Source of the DNA: Pyrenula massariospora
Lineage: Eukaryota; Ascomycota; Eurotiomycetes; Pyrenulales; Pyrenulaceae
Assembly: GCA_021030905.1 (NCBI GenBank)
Contig: JAGFMI010000010.1
Coordinates: forward strand, 1,116,001 to 1,180,000
Length of the DNA: 64,000 nt
Direction: 5' to 3'
The notes under the pieces were generated by a model. It did not search any database. It had not been told where the DNA came from and saw only the letters and a list, made by a program, of their open reading frames with translations. Positions 39,764 through 50,906 of the stretch are shown piece by piece. The translations under genes were made by a program, and so were the position numbers. Positions within the stretch are counted from its first letter, which is position 1, and every line of letters begins with the position of its first letter.

Positions 39764-42269
39764 ATGTTTTATACAAAGCTTGCATTGGTAGCTTTGGCTG
39801 CCGTCGCTGCAAAAGCATCTCATCTCACACCTCCAGTCCTTCCCCTGCTCGTCAGGACACCATACCTCTCGACGTGGTTGTTGAATGCTCGCGAGGAACC
39901 ATACAGCAGATGGCCCATCTTCTGGACAGGGCAAGATATGGGAATGGGAATTTTGGCCAAAACGCCTGAAACAGGAACTGTGTATCCGCTGCTCGGACGA
40001 CCGCATGACCCTCTGCTTGGAGAATTGGAAGATGAAGGAGACGATGCTGGGTACGCCGTAATCTGGCAATAGTGTGGTTGAAATTAACACAACTAGATTC
40101 AACGTTTCCTATCCGTTGTATAGAGGCGCAAACTATGACGCCTCCACCACCAATTTGACCTATACAATTCCCTCCTTCGATCCCTCAGTCGAATCGCTTC
40201 AGATCATACTATCCTTTCTATCTCCTATCACACCTACATCCACTTTCCGCCAGTCAATACCTGCGTCATACCTCACAGTCTACGTAACGGGTGGCGTCGA
40301 CGTGGATATCTACGTAGACGTCAATGGCCGGTGGGTTACCGGGCATGAGGACACCATAACCTGGGATCTATCTTATGCAAGTCTAGACGGTGCGGGCACG
40401 ATGATGAAAACCTGGAACGTGCAGAAAGAGGTTGAGCAATTGTTTACCGAGAGCAACCCAGGAGGTAATGCTCAGGCCGAATGGGGGACTCTCCACTTCT
40501 CCGCCGCTGACGAAGGTACTAACTTAAGATATGAATGCGGCGAGTCAGCGTATGTTCGAAGCCGCTTTGCGCACAACTCGACTCTTCAGGATAACATCGA
40601 TTATGATTTCCGAGCCGTCCAAGATCGAGAGCCCATATTCGCATTTTCCAAATCATTTGGTATGCGGTCAGCCGCAAACAACAAAAGTATGTCATCGACT
40701 CAGAGCATACGGTTCACAATCGCACATACTCAGGATCCTATCGTACAATTTGCCTCTGCTAGAGGTCTAACGCTGATGCGCCCTCTATGGAAATCATTCA
40801 TGCCCGAGGTATCTGACCTCTTGGTTTTTCACTACCTGGATTTTGACAATGCGAACGCACTTTCCACAAATTACTCAGCCCAACTCGCGATCGATGCATT
40901 TGCATCCGGGGCTGAAGACTACGAGGACATTGTTGCGCTCTCTGCTCGACAAGTCATGGGCGCTACATCATTCTCCGGCACTCCAGAAGATCCAATCTTG
41001 TTCCTGAAGGAAATCGCTTCGAATGGTAACTTCCAGACAATTGACGTCATATTCCCATCTTTTCCATTCTTCTCTTACACAAATCCGAGATGGCTTGCAT
41101 ACCTGCTTGAGCCGCTCATCGAACACATGCTAAGTGGCCAGTACCCGAATACGTATGCTATGCATGACCTTGGTGCATCTTTCCCCAATGCCACTGGGCA
41201 TCCAGACGGAAACGATGAGTACATGCCGGTGGAAGAATGTGGCAATATCTTGATCATGGGCCTGGCACTTGCGAACTCTTTGCGGTATGATAACGATCTG
41301 ACCGCTGACTCAATATGGTCAGTACAAGGATTCGAGGCTCCATTCGAACCCTTGAATGAAAAAGTTTTTCCTCTCCTCACCAACAAGCGGGATGGAATGG
41401 ACTATATTGATGAGCGCTGGGGCGGTCATCTCAAAGGCCAAAAGCAAGCTAAGAGGTGGATCGATAGAAGCTACAAGCTCTGGAAGCAGTGGACCGGATA
41501 CTTGATCGAATTCTCTCTCGTACCTCAGAATCAGCTTTCCACGGACGATTTTGCCGGATGGCTTGCGAAGCAAACCAATCTGGCATTGAAGGGAATCCTC
41601 GGCATTAACGCAATGTCCGAGCTAGCTTCGATTGTCGGGAAGGATGCCGATTCTGAGTTTTATAAGAACATCTCAACCACCTACATTGCGAAATGGGAGG
41701 AATATGGCATGTCCCGAGACGGACGGTACGCCAAACTCTCCTACAACTGGTATGGCTCGTGGACCACGATCTACAACCTATACGCCGATAGCTTGCTTTG
41801 CTTTCATCTCTCAAACTCTTCGGATACAGGATCGGAGACTGCCGTGTTACCTCAAGGCTTCGGTGATCAGAAGCCTCTGAAACCATCCCCACCTTCGACA
41901 TCTGGATTTGTGCCCAACCATATTTACACCACACAGTCAAACTGGTACCACAATGTTCTTCAACGATATGGGTTGCCTCTAGACAGTCGCCATCTCTATA
42001 CCAAGTCGGACTGGGAATTCTTCGCTGCGGCTGTTGCGTCAAGATCAACGAGGTCCGAAATTCTGCAAGCGGTTGCATTATGGGTTAATGAAACAGTAAC
42101 CGATCGCCCCTTATCGGATCTTCACAGAACGGAAGACCGGGGGGAATTTCCGGCCGGCGGACCTAGCTTTTTCGCGAGGCCGGTAGTGGGCGGCCATTTT
42201 GCATTTTTGGCTCTAGAAAGAGCGTGCGGCGGGAAAGCTATGGACGGACTTGCGTTTCTTGACGACTAG
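39764..42269 (+). CDS. gtaA: Secreted glutaminase GtaA-type (DUF4965/DUF5127 family)
   Basis: Two exons, 39764-40050 and 40097-42269, with a 46-bp intron (GTACGC..ACTAG), join in frame to 819 aa. The N-terminus is a signal peptide (M-F-Y-T-K-L-A-L-V-A-L-A-A-V-A-A). The mature start L-V-R-T-P-Y-L-S-T-W-L and V-Y-P-L-L-G-R-P are hallmarks of fungal glutaminase A. Across the intron comes Y-D-A-S-T-T-N-L-T-Y, then S-F-L-S-P-I-T-P-T-S-T. Later blocks Y-E-D-I-V-A-L-S-A-R-Q, F-P-S-F-P-F-F and D-G-N-D-E-Y-M-P-V-E-E-C-G-N-I-L-I-M lie in the conserved C-terminal domain. The enzyme hydrolyses L-glutamine to glutamate outside the cell for nitrogen supply. At 819 aa it is somewhat longer than the roughly 690 aa I recall for Aspergillus GtaA. 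Confidence 0.9.
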
Positions 42270-42987
42270 CTGGTAGTATCAAGATCGACTTTGTAAGAGA
42301 ATGACAAGTGGAGGGCACTGCTCTGAAATTGTTTGGATGCACTATTGAAAAGCTTGTACCTGTAGTATCAAGAGACGCCTCCTATAACAGCCTTGGAATA
42401 GAGCTGACGACAACGCCGCTGGATATTGAGTCTATCATCAATATCATCAATGATTGAAAAATGCTATTTTGTCTACTTTTGTTTTGGCAGGATCTCTACC
42501 CACGTCGATGGGCACATATATCTATTTTTCCTGGGACGTTCTCCAGATATTGATGTTTTGGTCAATCACGTGACTAGGCACGCGCATCGCGCCTCCAATC
42601 TTAGCGTGAACCTTGGCCACGGGCGCTAATGCAAGGCACGACAGGGATCGCGACTCTCGTCTCGTGTGGAGAAATTTGGAGGCGATATCACGGCCTTGTG
42701 TACGCGACGTACCGTTTTCTCATTCTACACCCTCGACTTTCTCCTTCCAAGCGTCGAGAGGTCATCCAAAAGTCTGTGTGGAGAGTTTTCTTGTCCTGTC
42801 CGTTGTACATCCTCGGTCTCATCCTTCAAGGCGTTTTGTTTCTCATTTGCTCCATGCATTTAGAGAGCTTTCCCCGCGTTTGATAGTGAGCAATTGCTCC
42901 AGCCTAGGACGGTCCCAATTCCCCAGTACTGACCCTGCAAATTTCAGACATCTTGCTCGATTGGAATTCTTTCCTTGTTACGTGACA
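42270..42987. promoter_or_regulatory. Upstream region of the Whi5/Nrm1-type gene
   Basis: About 700 bp with a TCACGTGA octamer at 42566-42573 and an MCB-like ACGCGA at 42702-42707. MCB elements drive G1/S genes in yeasts, and NRM1 itself is an MBF target there, so the second motif would make sense, but a single copy proves nothing. No coding sequence supported. Confidence 0.35.
42566..42573. promoter_or_regulatory. TCACGTGA palindrome
   Basis: The third perfect copy of this E-box octamer in the window, about 415 bp upstream of the Whi5/Nrm1-type gene. Confidence 0.3.
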
Positions 42988-44695
42988 ATGGCCCCTACAC
43001 CATCTCCCGCTGCCTCTCCGCGCCGACGCGTTCTTGCAAACAAGACTACGAACGCGCCTCTCTCGACTGTGATCTCTCCTGGACCCAAGACCGCCTCAAC
43101 TTTGAATGTTGATTTTCCTCCTTCAAAGTATCATGTATCCCGGCTCGCTGGTCAGAAACGACCGATTTTAGAGGTTGAGGGTGGTCACGAGGCCAATAGG
43201 ATAGACTCGACTTTTCAAGATGCAATCAGGAAGGACAGGCAAGGTCATGGAGGACGTAATCAAGATTTCGTCTTGGAAAACAACGTCGATATGGACATGA
43301 CCGCGAAGGATGAGAGCACACCTGAAGCGAGGGCATCTCGTGCCGCTCAATTGTCCTTCCATGCCTCCCAAGAGCCGCCCGTCGAGATTGAAGAGACGTT
43401 CGAAATACACGATGACGGGTTGAGAGACAGTCAAGTCGAGGAGCTGGTACGAAATCCTCGTTCATCTTTCTTCACAATGCCATCCTACCTCAATTCGCCA
43501 CTTTCATGTTAAACCAAGCTCACTTCTTTCTTCACAGAATGCTACCCCCCTGCCAGAGAGCCTGTCCGCCCAGCCGTCTCATCCACCCTCGTCCAACACA
43601 TTGGGCCAGACATCACTCGACCAATTCTCCCTATCCAGAACAGCTCAAGGAGACTCGCAAGGGAGTCTTCACATGTCAAGCTTCGTCACTTTTTCCCAAA
43701 TGGACCCAGAAACGAAGGCCATTACACCGCCAAGCGCGAAGTCAGAAAAGAAGAGTGAGGAAATACCACAGGATAAAGAAGAGAGGAGAGCCTTCATTGC
43801 TCAAGTACGTACCCATTTACTTACCAAATTCAAGTCCCGTTCTCCACTAACTGTTACGTAGAAAGCTCAACTCCTTCGAACAAATCTGCTGCTTGCTTCC
43901 TACAAAATCAAGACAGGCCAGACCACAACCCCACTCCGAAAACTCAGACCGCTCTCTCGAGCCGATAGATCCTCGTCTGGCCCCGATGAGCCAATTCTCC
44001 CACCTAACCCCCCTCGCACTCTACCACCATTGCAATCAACGGCCCCACTCGCACACAGCACCACCAACCCCAGTCCAGAGACGCGTATCTCAACCCTCCG
44101 CGCAACCGCGACCGCCCAGCCAAAACCATCTGTACGGCCTTTGACCGAGCTTACCGCTCCGGTCCTTAATCCCACTGCATTCTCTGCGCGTTGGCAAGCA
44201 GGACAGCGAACCCCGCAGCAAAACCACGAGAAAAAGCTGGATCGTAACGTACAGGGCAAAAATGCACAAGTGTCTTATCGTGAGCCGACGGTGCAGGCTC
44301 TTCCATCTTCCCCACCGCCCTCCGATGGTTCGCGGGGTTCAGCCTCTCTCGACGTGTCTGCCTCTAACGTAACACCTCGATCAAACGACAGGATGCGGGT
44401 GAGGAGTGGTACGCCAACACCCACTCGTGCCGCTGCCGCAGTAGGTACACCTCACAGGACGAGCCATGCCGTCAGCCACACGTCACCGACAAAAGTACCA
44501 CAGAGGCATGAGAGGCGACCTTTGAGTAGTCCGCCCGGAAGCGCGGGACCGGAGGGCACGCCACGGCCAGAGAAGACGCCGGCCAGGAAAGCGATGACTA
44601 GAGTAGACGCAGGGTTAACGAGCTCGGTGGTCAAGGGGGAGGCTGCAGGGGCACTTGTGGAGTTGATGAGGAGCGGGAGCCGGGAGAGTGAATGA
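42988..44695 (+). CDS. Whi5/Nrm1-type G1/S transcriptional repressor
   Basis: Three exons, 42988-43446, 43538-43804 and 43862-44695, with introns of 91 and 57 bp, all in phase 0, give 519 aa. The start M-A-P-T-P-S-P-A-A-S-P-R-R-R-V-L opens a long disordered, Ser/Pro/Thr-rich protein with many S/T-P sites suited to cyclin-dependent kinase control. The only compact domain begins at residue 243 just after intron 2: Q-L-L-R-T-N-L-L-L-A-S-Y-K-I-K-T-G-Q-T, followed by P-L-R-K-L. This matches the short Whi5/Nrm1 motif that binds the SBF/MBF transcription factors. By family it would be a nuclear repressor of G1/S genes. Which of the two yeast proteins it is orthologous to cannot be said. Confidence 0.8.
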
Positions 44696-45709
44696 TGTTG
44701 GATGGGAGTGATATGAAGGGAACTAAAGAAAGAGGAGGAACATTCGCTTTGGGGTTTCATTTGTGTTGCATGCATACATGGTTGATATTGTGGGATGTGC
44801 CCTTGTATGGAGACGTGGCAGTGACTATGCGAGTTTTTAGGTCGCGAGGTGCGGTGGATGGATGAGACGTCGTTCCATTTTGCTGCAAAGAAAAGAATCC
44901 CGATGTCTGGGTTGCTTGTACGGATTTATCTGTCTGACGAGCATGGTAGATAAATATGTGTTGAGCGTAGATACCAACATTGAATTGTTTGATTGCTTGT
45001 TAAGTTGGGCGTATATTAATGCGTAGATGGAGATGGGACTTTGTCTAGAAGGGATGAGCGGTAGAGCCCGGAGATAAGCAACTCAAAGGCTTAATTCAGA
45101 AGGCAGGTCTAGCGAGCTCTCCATCTCTTTCGAACTAAATGCGTGGTGGAAAGGGAAAAGCTGTGCGTGTACGCCGCAAAAAGCAGCATCCCAAGCTAAT
45201 ATCCCTTGCATATTAAGTACTCATGGTAGGTACCGAGGAAGCGAGGGATCGATTAGAATCACTAGGGTTATGCAACTTGGGGTGTGCCGTGATACGGTCC
45301 ACTAATATTGGTTGTTCCTGGGCCCGAAGAACCGTTGCATTCATCTCCACTTACATGTGGCACATCAACATTCATCACCATCGGAGCCGTTTCGGACGAC
45401 ATGTTATGGCTCGCTGCGTACGCTGGGAGGGTCATTGACTCATGCAAGTTGTATCCGTTCTCGTCAGGGAGCCTTATTTACCGTAGTACAACAAAAGTCT
45501 CCAGCCGAAATACAAGCAGATTTTTCCAACTGATAAATTCTTCTCTGTTATTCTTTCTTTCAATGTTCTCATAGAAGTTCGCTTCCCTTCGTCTTATGTT
45601 CCTTCTTTCCTCTTCCCTCCCCGTCTACACGCCTCTTATTTGACATTCCTCTCCAACTCCGATCGGCCTATTCCCTCTAGCTAGCAGAACAGCTGAAGAG
45701 CTGCAAAAA
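44696..45709. other. Intergenic region with pyrimidine-rich promoter of the SDR gene
   Basis: About 1 kb. The last 170 bp (45540-45709) are strongly T/C-rich and end in CTGCAAAAA before the ATG, typical of a fungal promoter. No coding sequence supported. Confidence 0.45.
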
Positions 45710-46964
45710 ATGGCCACCGTCGCCAAAGGTACCATCCTTATCACGGGGGCAAATGGTGGGCTCGGTAGCGCGATGGTGGAGCAAATTGCCTCGAAACCCG
45801 AACTTTCCGCCTACCACGGGCTCTACACCGTTCGCGACAGTAATCGCGCGCGCGCTCTCACCTCAGCCCTCATGCACGGCGCGAAACACCGGCATGATAT
45901 CGTCGGCCTTGATTTAAGCAAGCTCGAAAATGTGCGTTTGGTAGCAGAGGGGATCAACGTCAGTCCACGAAGCCCAATTGCCTGATAACAAGGAACAATA
46001 TTTTTATCGCATTATCCTTCAGGTGGTCCAAGCGTCGGGGGAAGTGCTCTATGCTAAAGGTCCACGTTATAGGCTCGCGTTTCTGCAGGCGAAATCCCGC
46101 CAGCCCACGCTCTTATTCTCAACGCTGGCTTCCAGGATTTCGGTAAACAGTCGTGGACGGACGATGGACCCGACACCACATTTGCGGCAAACTATATTGG
46201 GCACTGGCTGCTCACCCTTCTTTTGCTCAAGAGTATGGACAAGAATGTCGGACGTATCGTCGTGATAGGAAGCCAGGGTCACGAGTGAGTGCCTTTTTTT
46301 AACCAGCCAGAAGTACTGCTCATAAACAGAGAAACTGAAAACTAACTCACGACCGCAACCAACCCCAAGTCCCGCGGACCTGCGAAACGCGCGCACTAAA
46401 GCCTTTGAAGACCCTCAGTACAAGACCATCCTCTCCTCCACCGCTCCCGCCGCAAGTTTCGAATCAATCACCAAGGGAACCTGGAGCCCCGCGACCGAAG
46501 ATGCCTCCTTCCGCGGCGGCTTTCGGCGCTACGGCGCTGCCAAGCTCTTCCTCATCATGATGCAGCACGAACTGCAGGTGCGGCTGAGCGACGACCCTTC
46601 GCGCCGCGGGATCTGTGTCCTTGGCGTCGACCCTGGAACGATGATCACGGGCCTGCAGCGACTGGCGCCGTGGTTCATCCGTGTGCTGCTCTTCAAGGTC
46701 GTGTATCCGGTCGTTCTGTATCTGCGGCCGAGCGACGGGTCGTTAAGGCCGGTAAGCCGCTCGGCGGGGGATGTGCTGGAGGCGGCGTTTGGAACGGCCG
46801 GGGATGGAGGTGAGCTATTAAAGGACAGGTATTTTGATGGGAGGACTCCGGTGGAGACGAGCAAGGAGTCGAGGAATAAGGCGAAGAGGGAGATGGCGTG
46901 GAGGGAGACGGTGAAGTTGGCGGGGTTGGAGGAAGGGGACACGGTTCTCGCCCACTGGCAATGA
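45710..46964 (+). CDS. Short-chain dehydrogenase/reductase (SDR)
   Basis: Three exons, 45710-45958, 46073-46284 and 46370-46964, with introns of 114 and 85 bp, give 351 aa. The cofactor motif T-G-A-N-G-G-L-G is at residues 12-19, N-A-G at 100-102, the strand-5 Ser region R-I-V-V-I-G-S-Q-G-H follows, and the catalytic Y208-G-A-A-K212 is intact. These define a Rossmann-fold NAD(P)(H)-dependent oxidoreductase. Exon joins are supported by frame, by GT..AG ends and by recovery of the A-L-I-L-N-A-G and H-D-P-A-D-L-R-N blocks. The C-terminal 100 residues extend beyond the core with a hydrophobic stretch (W-F-I-R-V-L-L-F-K-V-V-Y-P-V-V-L-Y-L) that may bind membrane or substrate. Substrate unknown. Confidence 0.9.
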
Positions 46965-48446
46965 GGTATTGGGGCTCGGCTCAGACCATGATGGCACAAT
47001 ATTAAAGGTAGGAAGAGATAGTGACCAAGGCAGTCTCAAGGATGTGATACCGGAATCCCTCTTCCGAGCGAGGAAGGGAAAGGTGCTACGGGCAATCTAG
47101 TCAGTATGATTACCTAGCCGTCTAGCTACAAGCTGTGTCCGCATCACGTCATATGCATTACCTTTGAACATACGTAATAGAGGCAAAACGTCCAACTTAC
47201 ACAAAGTACCGCATCGCCCGACCGTGCTTATCTCTATGCGAGCGACGTCAACAGCTCCAGCTATGAAGTATCTGGCGGCACGGAAAGAGGTTCTGCAGTG
47301 GGCTTCGTTCAATTGCGTAGTCCGCGAATGAGAGACATACCGTGTCTCTCATGCATCGCCTCTGCATGGAGTCTACATGTGATCTGTAAGACGGAAGGAA
47401 GGAATCTGTCAGTGTCACTCAGCCAGCCTCGTTGCCTTTACGAATGGTCTCGGCCACCAACGGGCGAGACGCTGAGAGGCTGAGGCCCACCAGATCGGGT
47501 TAGCCTAGAAATTCGAAGGATTTTCCGACTTGCTGCTCCCTCTACAGTTAGGTCAAAACAACAATCCCAATCATTTTGTTCCTCAACGCCACATGATACA
47601 TCCCCTACCGAGCCTGATTACTGTCAGAAGCTTGTTAGTCTCCTGATTTCAACGAACTCAATATGCTGCAACTGGTGCTTGATTGTAGTCCTGCCAATGC
47701 CCACGATTATGCTGCGCCAACCAGAACCACATCGCTGTACCCATTACGGTACAGATGCAAGGTAAGTACCCTCGCTTTCTTAGTATTTGACAATGTCAGA
47801 GGTCTGAGATAGTGGCGTTGAAAGATGTCAGCATAAATGATAATACAACGCGCATACCTTCATTTTGTCCGAGTTTCCCCGGCTGACCTTCCCTTCTACG
47901 GCCCCAAATCTATTCACCATTAAGCGCCAGGCCCCATAAATAAGCATGGATTCAGGGCGGAAGATCCTCGCCCTCGCACAGCCCCCACGATTACAGATGC
48001 CAAGTTTCACAGAATGACAGTTCACAAGTACTTGCAAAACGCACGGCCGAAGTATTGCAGTGCTTTAGGACTCCGATGCGAGCTGATGATTCCGCTCGAC
48101 AGGGACGGGATAATCAACCTACTTCTAGATTTATGCTACAGCCCGATCATTCTTCTGTATCAGGCCATTCCGAGCTGACCAATGGTCTTTCATGCTCGAA
48201 AAGGCAAAAGGCGGAAATCAGCCCAGAGCTGAGTCAAGCCGCAGCAGGTCTGAATTTGCTGATCACGTGGGTGAGATGATCCTGCACCATCCTGAAATAG
48301 CTACCGCAGGCCTCAGCTGTTGATAAATAGCCCAAGCTCCTCGAACTTTGGAGATTCTACATTCATACCTCACAGGAAATACCTTTTTTATAATATTACT
48401 ACAACCCTTAGCACTCACAACATTCAATTCGAACCAGTTGCTCAAA
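46965..48446. other. Intergenic region without supported genes
   Basis: About 1.5 kb; frames are all below 75 codons and no motif was seen. The part close to 48446 is the LysM gene leader. Confidence 0.5.
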
Positions 48447-49205
48447 ATGGCGACATATAAAGTTCAGGCTGGAGATACTTTCTACTCCATCGCACAGAAG
48501 CTCCACCTTAACGTCAACGATTTAGAAGCTGCCAACCCTGGAGTCAAGCCCGAGTCACTCCAAGTCGGCCAAGTCATCAACCTCCCCGGAGGCCACTCCG
48601 GTGGCGGCGGCGGCAACCTCCCCCCAACCGGCGGAAACATCCCCGGCTCCACTGGCGGCACCAACGGCGGCGGCGGCTACGTGCAATACGGCGGGCCGGC
48701 CTCCAACTTCCCCAACCCCAACCAGTGGGCGTCGTACTCGGCGCTCTGGACGGAGAACACCCGCTTAATGAAGTTCCACGACTCAGACAGCGAGATCGCG
48801 CTGATCAAATCCGCCATCGAGCGCGTCGCGCGCGAGTCCGGCGTCGACGTGCGCGTGATTCTCTGCATCATCGTGCAGGAGAGCGGCGGCAACCCGCGCG
48901 TGCCCACCACCAACAACGGCGTGCGCAACCCGGGCCTGATGCAGTCGCACAACGGCGTCGAGTTCAACCCGGGCGATCCCGCCGGGAGCATCTTGCAGAT
49001 GGTGAGGGATGGGACGACGGGGACGAAGGATGGGGATGGGTTGAAGCAGTGCTATCAGAAGCAGGGGAATTGGTATGCGGCGTTCCGCCAGTATAACTCT
49101 GGGAGGGTGAATACGAATGATTTGAACGATCCGGTGGGGGCGACGGGTTCGTATGTGAGGGATGCGGCGAATCGGTTGATGGGGCACGTCTGGAATAACA
49201 TGTAA
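48447..49205 (+). CDS. LysM plus lytic-transglycosylase (SLT) domain protein
   Basis: Single exon of 252 aa. Translation from the ATG at 48447 puts a LysM domain at residues 2-47 (Y-K-V-Q-A-G-D-T-F-Y-S-I-A, then A-N-P-G-V and L-Q-V-G-Q-V-I-N-L-P). A Gly-rich linker follows (about 48-85), then a lysozyme-like SLT domain with the expected catalytic Glu at residue 145 in Q-E-S-G-G-N-P, then N-P-G-L-M-Q-S-H and W-Y-A-A-F-R-Q-Y-N-S-G. LysM binds chitin or peptidoglycan, and SLT domains cleave peptidoglycan, a bacterial polymer. There is no signal peptide at this ATG. The upstream frame opens at a TTG with a hydrophobic stretch but no ATG. The coding region is markedly GC-rich. A role against bacteria and an origin by transfer from bacteria are inferences. 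Confidence 0.86.
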   Translation: MATYKVQAGDTFYSIAQKLHLNVNDLEAANPGVKPESLQVGQVINLPGGHSGGGGGNLPPTGGNIPGSTGGTNGGGGYVQYGGPASNFPNPNQWASYSALWTENTRLMKFHDSDSEIALIKSAIERVARESGVDVRVILCIIVQESGGNPRVPTTNNGVRNPGLMQSHNGVEFNPGDPAGSILQMVRDGTTGTKDGDGLKQCYQKQGNWYAAFRQYNSGRVNTNDLNDPVGATGSYVRDAANRLMGHVWNNM

Positions 49206-50134
49206 AACAACATCGTGGATGGTCAGCGCGAGAAAATGTATCGGTAGCTTACGATAAGTGTACGAAATCTGGAGGTCTTTAGCTACCAAAATGTACTATA
49301 CGTTGACTGAGTAAATGCTGCACAAGCCCAAACTACCACAGTTGAGACATACCATGCTCAGGCCACCCAACATCCCCATCCCCCTCCAAAGCTCGCGAAA
49401 ATCCGCCTACTTTCTCCCACCGTCAAACTCTTAAAAATCGTAAACTCATCAAGCTCCTCATGCAACGGCACCCCACCGTCACACTAATCCCGCATTGCAT
49501 AGCTTGTCATGCACGGCAAAGCTGGATCTCATCAGCCCCCCGCCTTCAGCCGCTCTTGGCGCCGCATGCATTGTCAGCACAGAAAGCTGGGGTATGGGGT
49601 TTTGAGTGCTCACTGCATCCTGGACGAGCTGTCGCGAGCTGGGAAGGAGCGGTGAATGCCAGTCGTCGATGAAAGGACACGAGCTTGGGCGGGTGTGACG
49701 GGGGAGAGAGGGGAGGGGAGAGGCTTGGCGCCAAGACTTGGAGTCGGAGATGTTCTGAGCGTGGTGCGAGCTTGAAGGTGCGAAAGAGTTTCTGCGCTAC
49801 AAAGCTGGAGCTTGGTGGTTGTTTTGTGCACGTATAGCACATTCTGTTCTGAATGCTTGAGGTCATAAGAGCTTGGGGGTTTTTGTGATCAAGGTGGGTG
49901 GTCGTGACCGAGGCGCTCGGGAAAGTTTATCTACTTTGGAGATGTTGGCCCGCATCTGTAATGCTAGGGCTATCTTAAATGTTCTCGTTAACCTTATAAG
50001 TTTAAGAGTACCAATATTCATTACTTAAAGGTGTCTAATTAGACATTCTAAAAGTTCATTGCCACGACTGATATGGTCATGCGCAGTGCCAGAAGTTGAG
50101 CCTTTCCCAGCTTGTCATCTTATCAAGGGGGAAC
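49206..50134. other. Intergenic region without supported genes
   Basis: About 930 bp, AT-rich towards its right end. No supported gene. Confidence 0.5.
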
Positions 50135-50600
50135 ATGATCCTCTCTGCTTTGCCTTATCTGTTCCTGTTTTCCGCCGCCGCAAGTGTTTCAAATCTCATT
50201 AATTTCGAGCAATCACCTCGTCTTGCTGTAGAGCGGCGTCGCCCTAAAGGCTCTCCGAGTCCTTCAGCCTCTGGTGCTTACTGACTCAGACAGGTTTTCC
50301 ACACTGGTAGCAATTTTATTTACGACTCCTCCTATATTTTCTATCGTGACGTGTTGGGCTTTGGTAGCGGAAGGAGACGGCGTCCAAAACGATACCACAG
50401 CGATTCAAGACGCTATTTACTGTATGTCCTCCATATTCTAGCCGCTTCCATGCAACAAACTAACCCCATTCTCTATCAGGCTGGAAAATCTTAGCGGAGC
50501 CTTGGATTGCTAGGGCTCTACAAAAAAACCTGCCCTGGTCTACTTTCCTCAAGGCATGTACAGAGTCCCGCGGACTATTAATTTTAGAACCTCCAGTACA
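50135..50600 (+). pseudogene. Relic of a secreted glucanase/pectate-lyase-superfamily (GH55-like) gene
   Basis: The ATG at 50135 encodes a signal peptide (M-I-L-S-A-L-P-Y-L-F-L-F-S-A-A-A-S) and continues to P-S-A-S-G-A-Y, where a TGA interrupts. The same frame goes on with S-S-Y-I-F-Y-R-D-V-L-G-F-G, then a one-base slip gives E-G-D-G-V-Q-N-D-T-T-A-I-Q-D-A-I. This is the N-D-T-x-A-I-x-x-A-I signature of the Pectate_lyase_3/GH55 fold. After a plausible intron (GTATGT..ATCAG), P-A-L-V-Y-F-P-Q-G-M-Y-R-V-P appears, another family hallmark. After about 50600 nothing more is recognisable. The stop, the slip and the missing C-terminus mark a truncated relic. Confidence 0.55.
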
Positions 50601-50906
50601 ATAAATCCTCGCCCGGCGCGCACACAAGCAAAAAACCGTCTCTGAGAGCTCTTGCTCTTCATCGAATCCGCCTCGTTTTCACCTGGCATGAAGCTTCTTC
50701 GCTCGGCCCTTACATACGCTAAAACATCACATCTTGGCTATTAGTGCTCGAAGTACTTTCCAAGCACACTACACTTATAACAAATTACGCAACACATCTC
50801 TGCTACAGTAGTTGGATCAAGCAAGTTCAATTGTACGCAAGATGCGGGGGATTTTAAACATACTATTGACACTTAAAGGACAATGGGTGTAACTAAAAGC
50901 TTATTG
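50601..50906. other. Short intergenic stretch
   Basis: About 300 bp between the glucanase relic and the 3' end of the HET gene; nothing seen. Confidence 0.5.

Noticed and set aside
42613-42987. N-terminal extension of the Whi5/Nrm1-type gene from 42613
   Set aside because: It opens at a TTG and has no conserved content; the ATG at 42988 fits the protein start better.
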